Shown here piece by piece: positions 59,278 through 64,000 of a stretch of 64,000 bases of DNA. The stretch lies in NCBI GenBank assembly GCA_021521415.1, contig JAIQDT010001121.1, positions 310,001 to 374,000 of the forward strand, read 5' to 3'. The notes below the pieces were generated by a model. That model was not told the origin of the DNA, did no database searches, and saw nothing but the letters and a program-made list of their open reading frames with translations. Both the position numbers and the translations under genes were made by a program. Numbering within the stretch: the first letter of the stretch is position 1; each line of letters opens with the position of its first letter. The stretch is from Bidens hawaiensis (Eukaryota; Streptophyta; Magnoliopsida; Asterales; Asteraceae).

Positions 59278-62200
59278 ATGGAAAGACAAAACCACCAAAC
59301 CTTTGGTCGGAAAATCTCAGCAAATGGGCCCACCAAGGATCTATGGCTAGCGGTGCAAAGTGGATGTGTGGTTGATGTGGATTCGGCCTTGGTTTTACTG
59401 AAGAAAAATGGAGGGAATATCAATTCTAGAAATGCTTTTGGCCTTACCGCCCTTCACATTGCCACATGGCGAAATCACATACCGATTATTAAACGACTGT
59501 TGGCTGCTGGTGCAGATCCTAATGCCAGGGTGCGCTTTTTTTTTCTAATCCTATAGATATATAATATAACCGTACATTTAATTTTATGCAGTTTATCGTA
59601 GTTGTTGGGAAACCTAATATATTTCCACTCACAAAATCCTTAAAAGTTTTAAATTAATTGATTAAAACCCTAAAAACTTTTAAAGATCCTGATTCACCGG
59701 GATTTGGACGTGCTACTATGTCAAAATGACGAGACATGACAGAAGAATATGCCATGTTTAACTTTTTCCATATTTACGTTTATAATATTTTTTAATGACG
59801 AATGTCAGACCAAACTATATGACATTTTGATAGAAACCGAAAACTAAAGTACTGAAATTAAGATAATAGCCACATTTGAGATAGGCTTGATCTCCAATTA
59901 CAAGGTTAAAGAACCCTAATTCTGATAAACATAAACATCCCTATCTTACAAAGGAAAAACAAAGCAATTAATACTAATCTTAAAACGGTTACTAGAAACT
60001 GATAAAAACTTCCCCACTACTTTCCCTCCATTATATTCTTTTAATTTATATTGTTTAGGCGGGAACTTGAATATGTGACTTGACCCGTTTACTATTATGG
60101 GTATAGACCCGAACCAGGTTCCTATCACATTTTTTATTATAATAATTAAAGTTCCAAACTTTCAAGGAGGGTTATCGTTTCAAAATGATACACGTGGCTG
60201 ATGACGTCTCCTGACCACGTTGATCTTGTTGAAAGACTGCCCTATATGAAAATATTTGGAAATCGGTTACCTTTTATGCGGTTCAAAACATTCTGTATTA
60301 CTATTACCTTTTATGCTATAACCTCTGGTTTAACTAAAAAAAAGGTTAATGATTTTGCTTATTTATTCAGGATGGCGAATCTGGATGGAGCAGCCTTCAC
60401 CGGTCGTTACATTTTGGTCATTTGGCTGTTGCTAGTGTTCTGCTCAAATCTGAAGCTTCTGTTTCAATAGAGGACTCTAAGTCAAGGACACCTGTCGATC
60501 TCTTATCTGGGCCGGTTTCACAGGCTAATGGCAATGGAGATGGTTCAGGTAACCATGCATTGTAATAATGTAATCTACATTGTTTGAAAATACACTGAAC
60601 ACGTTTTATTACCATATATGTTCAGTAGTGACAGAGTTGTACAGTTGGGGAAGCGGTGTTAATTACCAATTAGGGACCGGAAACGCTCACATTCAGAAGT
60701 TGCCTTGCAAGGTGGATTCACTTCACGGGTCTTATATCAAGTTGATTTCTTCTGCTAAGTTCCATAGTGTGGCGGTTAGTGCTAAGGGTGAGGTTTACAC
60801 TTGGGGATTCGGGCGTGGGGGGCGCCTTGGTCACCCGGATTTTGATATCCATAGGTAAAAATATCTTGTGTTATTTAGTGTTGTATAGGTTTTAATTAAG
60901 ATCAAACAATCGGTTTCATCGCGCTTTTTTGGTTAACCTTTTGCAGTGGTCAGGCTGCAGTCATAACTCCTAGACAGGTAACGTCAGGGTTAGGCGCTCG
61001 CAGGGTCAAGGCTATTGCAGCCGCTAAACATCATACGGTTGCAGTCACTGACGGTGGCGAGGTCTTTACTTGGGGTTCCAACCGAGGTAAATAATTAATT
61101 AATTACCTTTGCTTATTGAGTTATTTCATCTTTTTTTTATTTTTATAAAGAATAGACTCGATAATTCTTATGCTATGTTATTTTTCAGAGGGTCAACTTG
61201 GGTATACGTCTGTCGATACGCAAGCGACGCCACGAAGGGTCAGCTCTTTAAAGTCAAAGATAGTTGCTGTTGCTGCTGCAAACAAGCATACTGCTGTAGT
61301 TTCTGATTCGGGAGAGGTTTTCACTTGGGGCTGCAATAAAGAAGGGCAACTCGGTTATGGAACTTCAAATTCGGCCTCCAATTATACCCCTAGACTGGTC
61401 GAATACTTAAAAGGAAAAGTTTTTATTCGCGTATCCGCAGCCAAGTATCACACCGTGGTTTTAGGTGCTGACGGAGAGGTAAGTTTTTCAAAAAGTTAAC
61501 AAACATACAAATTACAAAACGTTATGGATTAATGTCATATATATTCTTTCTTCCAATAGTTCAAATTTCCATATATATTCTATTATATTATATTGCCCCA
61601 AGAAATATATTTTTTAATGTTAATTTGTGTTTTGCAGGTGTTTACTTGGGGTCATCGGCTTGTAACTCCAAGGCGTGTAGTTGTTGCGAGAATGCTTAAA
61701 AAAAGTGAAGGCACCACGTTAAAGTTTCATCGATCAGAACGGCTTCACGTGGTCTCAATTGCTGCAGGGATGACACACAGCGTAGCTTTAACCCATGACG
61801 GTGCATTGTTCTATTGGGTTTCTTCTGATCCCGATCTTCGTTGTCAACAGGTTCGTCATCACCATCATCATATCACATTATCACCATAACTTAGTTCTAA
61901 AATATACATGTTTTTTTCTTTGATGCAGTTATATTCACTTTGTGGAAAAAATATGGTTAGTGTGTCGGCAGGAAAATACTGGACGGCTGGAGTTACAGCG
62001 TCCGGTGATGTTTATATGTGGGACGGAAAGGCCAGAAAAGACGAAGCGCCAGTTATAACTCGATTGCATGGTGTCAAACGGGCTACTTCAGTTTCGGTTG
62101 GAGAAACACATTTACTTGTTGTCAGCTCTCTTTATCATCCTCCATATTGTCTCCCACCTTCCGGTAGTCCCGAGTGTTTGAAGTCGAAGTTAAGTGACGA

Positions 62201-64000
62201 TTTAAGCGAGTTAGATGAAGATTTCGCTTATAATGATAATGAGATTGACAATACGACATCAAGTTTACAAAAGGGTAACAGTGAAAAGAAGGAAGCACCG
62301 AGTTTGAAAAGCCTTTGCGAGAAAGTGGCAGCCGAACATTTGGTAGAGCCGAGAAACGCTTTACAACTTCTCGAAATTGCGGACTCACTAGAGGCGCATG
62401 ATTTAAGGAAGCATTGTGAGGTAATTTTTGAATTTCCTATTTTGACCTTACCATTATATTTAAGCCTTGATAATATTTGCAGGAAATTGTGATACGTAAC
62501 CTTGACTACATTTTTACTGTCTCGACGCATGCGTTTGCTAGTGCTTCACTGGATGTTTTAGCTAATCTCGAGACATCACTGGATTCAAAATCATCTGAAT
62601 TATGGAGTCATCGCCGCCTTCCAACACCAACAGCCACTTTTCCTGCTGTTATCAACAGTGAAGAAGATGACAGTGACAACGAGTTTTTCAGAACACGTGA
62701 TAACAACAATGGTGAAAATATGGATTCACAGAAGGAAAGGAACCAAAGATTTGATAGCTTTTTACAGCCGTATGATGTTGCGAATCATGAAATCGGGAAA
62801 CAAATCCGGGCCTTAAGAAAGAAGTTGCAACAGATTGAGATTCTCGAGGAAAAACAGTCCAAGGGTTATCATCTTGATAACCAGCAGATTGCAAAGGTTC
62901 AAACGCGAACCGTGTTGGAGAATTCACTCGTTGAGCTTGGCGTCCCTGTTGAGACGATTCAGGCGAAGTCAACTTCTCCCGTTGACTTGAAAAACGAGGG
63001 TACCAAGAAACAGCGGAAGAAGAGCAGAAGGAAACAGGCGCACGGTGAAGAGGTGCATGGTAGTTATGAAACTGATGCTAAGTTGAATACAGTTAAGGGT
63101 TTCTCACCTTCTGAAGATTCACAAGTTGACCAAAAGGTAGTTTCAATAAAACCTGAATATGATAATGTTCAGCAAAAGGAGATAGACGACAAGGGTAAAA
63201 TAGACAGAGACAATCTAGTTGTCGAGGTGGCACCCGTGAAAGCAATGAAAGATCTTTCATGCTCGAAAATCAAGAGTTTGAATACCTCATCGCCTGCGTC
63301 GTCCAAGAAGAAAAACCGAAAAGGAGGGCTTTCTATGTTTTTAAGTGGGGCCCTTGATGACACCCCACCAACGCCTAAGATTGTCACCCCACCAACGCCC
63401 AAAAGCGAGGGCCCCGCATGGGGTGGTGTCAGCATTCCGAAGGGACCCACGGGATCCACTTCTCTTCGCAAGATACAAGATGAGCAGGGGAAAACGATGG
63501 TAAGTAAGCCCGTTGCTAGAAAGAAAGACCCGTTTGAAGGTTCACCCGATGTTAAAGCAAGTGGGAAACTTCCATTGAGTTCCTTTTTGCCATCAAACCC
63601 GATTCCCATGGGGCCTGCTTTGATTCATCAGGCGCAGGAGCCCGAAAGAAGCACCCCTCCTTGGATTTCTTCGGGGACCCCACCTCTCGGTGGACGCCCG
63701 TCTCTTAAAAGCATCCAGTTGCAACAGGTAACTCGAAAAATATGATCTTTATTTTCTTTATAAGCTGTTGCATAAAATGAAAAATATTTATTTTTTTTGC
63801 ATAATCAGGAGAAAAAACAGCAGACACTATCCCACAGCCCGAAAACAAAAACCACTGGGTTCTCGGTGAGCAGTGGTCAGGGTTCGCCATCAGATTCAGG
63901 CGGTTTGAACAGGTGGTTCAAGCCGGAGGTTGAAGCAGCGTCTTCTATACGGTCAATTCAGATCGAGGAGAAGGCTATGAAGGATCTGAAGCGCTTTTAT
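59278..64000 (+). CDS. Ankyrin and RCC1 repeat protein, IBtk-like (3' end beyond window)
   Basis: Exons: 59278-59529, 60371-60548, 60626-60854, 60947-61086, 61189-61478, 61638-61850, 61929-62420, 62483-63727 and 63809-64000 (open); 1077 codons in frame so far. Residues ~25-125 hold ankyrin repeats (AFGLTALHIATWRNH, GWSSLHRSLHFGHLA). Residues ~145-460 form an RCC1-type propeller with blades ELYSWGSG, EVYTWGFGRGGRLGH, EVFTWGSNREGQLGY, EVFTWGCNKEGQLGY and EVFTWGHR. Then comes an acidic linker and a helical segment (NALQLLEIADSLEAHDLR) like the end of a BTB domain. The remaining ~400 residues are Lys/Ser/Pro-rich and probably disordered. The order resembles inhibitor of Bruton tyrosine kinase; plant function is not known to me. 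Confidence 0.9.

Noticed and set aside
1..64000. CRISPR arrays, bacterial operons or ribosome binding sites
   Set aside because: The window is plant nuclear DNA; the repeats seen are tandem arrays within retrotransposons and lack the spacer pattern.

Overview
The window is nuclear DNA of a flowering plant. It has intron-rich single-copy plant genes (membrin, RRP6-like, METE, a BPA1-type RRM protein, an ankyrin-RCC1 protein), AT-rich intergenic DNA and many plant LTR retrotransposons. The style of the repeats suggests a eudicot, possibly Asteraceae; the family is a guess.

Layout. (a) 1-7522: 3' part of a Ty3/gypsy element without a visible chromodomain (Tat-like). It holds the RNase H/integrase end, a long 3' region carrying a five-exon ANTISENSE gene with its own TATA box, tandem repeats, and a ~1.0 kb 3' LTR. 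(b) 7688-9403 (-): Golgi SNARE membrin. (c) 10265-15227 (-): RRP6-like exosome exonuclease, 14 exons. (d) 15321-35839: a 20.5 kb nest of transposons, resolved below. (e) 35849-44960: gene-free DNA with a Helitron-type terminus, a LINE remnant, a MITE and other dispersed repeats. (f) 46032-49013 (+): cobalamin-independent methionine synthase with a 5'UTR intron. (g) 52618-55718 (+): BPA1-like RRM protein. (h) 59278-64000 (+): ankyrin/RCC1 (IBtk-like) protein, running off the right edge.

The nest can be read from its target-site duplications (TSDs). Level 1 is a Mutator-like element (195-bp TIRs, 9-bp TSD) that captured the 5' end of a DUF620 gene: a Pack-MULE about 1.4 kb long without its insertions. 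Level 2, inside that captured ORF, is a chromovirus (15827-34974, TSD TATCT, 1211-bp LTRs, frameshifted pol). Level 3, inside its 3' LTR, is a related solo LTR of 1994 bp (TSD TCCTC). Level 4, one base before the end of that solo LTR, is a minus-strand element (24617-34030, TSD GTTAC). It has an intact 1538-codon polyprotein, a normal 3' LTR, and a 5' side that is a mosaic of TRIM and chromovirus LTR pieces ending in a TRIM LTR. The whole nest lies about 85 bp upstream of the RRP6-like start codon.

The most notable items are the TRIM/chromovirus chimera that seems to have integrated as a unit, the Pack-MULE, and a set of four hairpin repeats with a near-constant core but changing, still-pairing arms in the chromovirus leader between PBS and gag. 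The host genes have separate housekeeping or stress-related roles and do not form a cluster.
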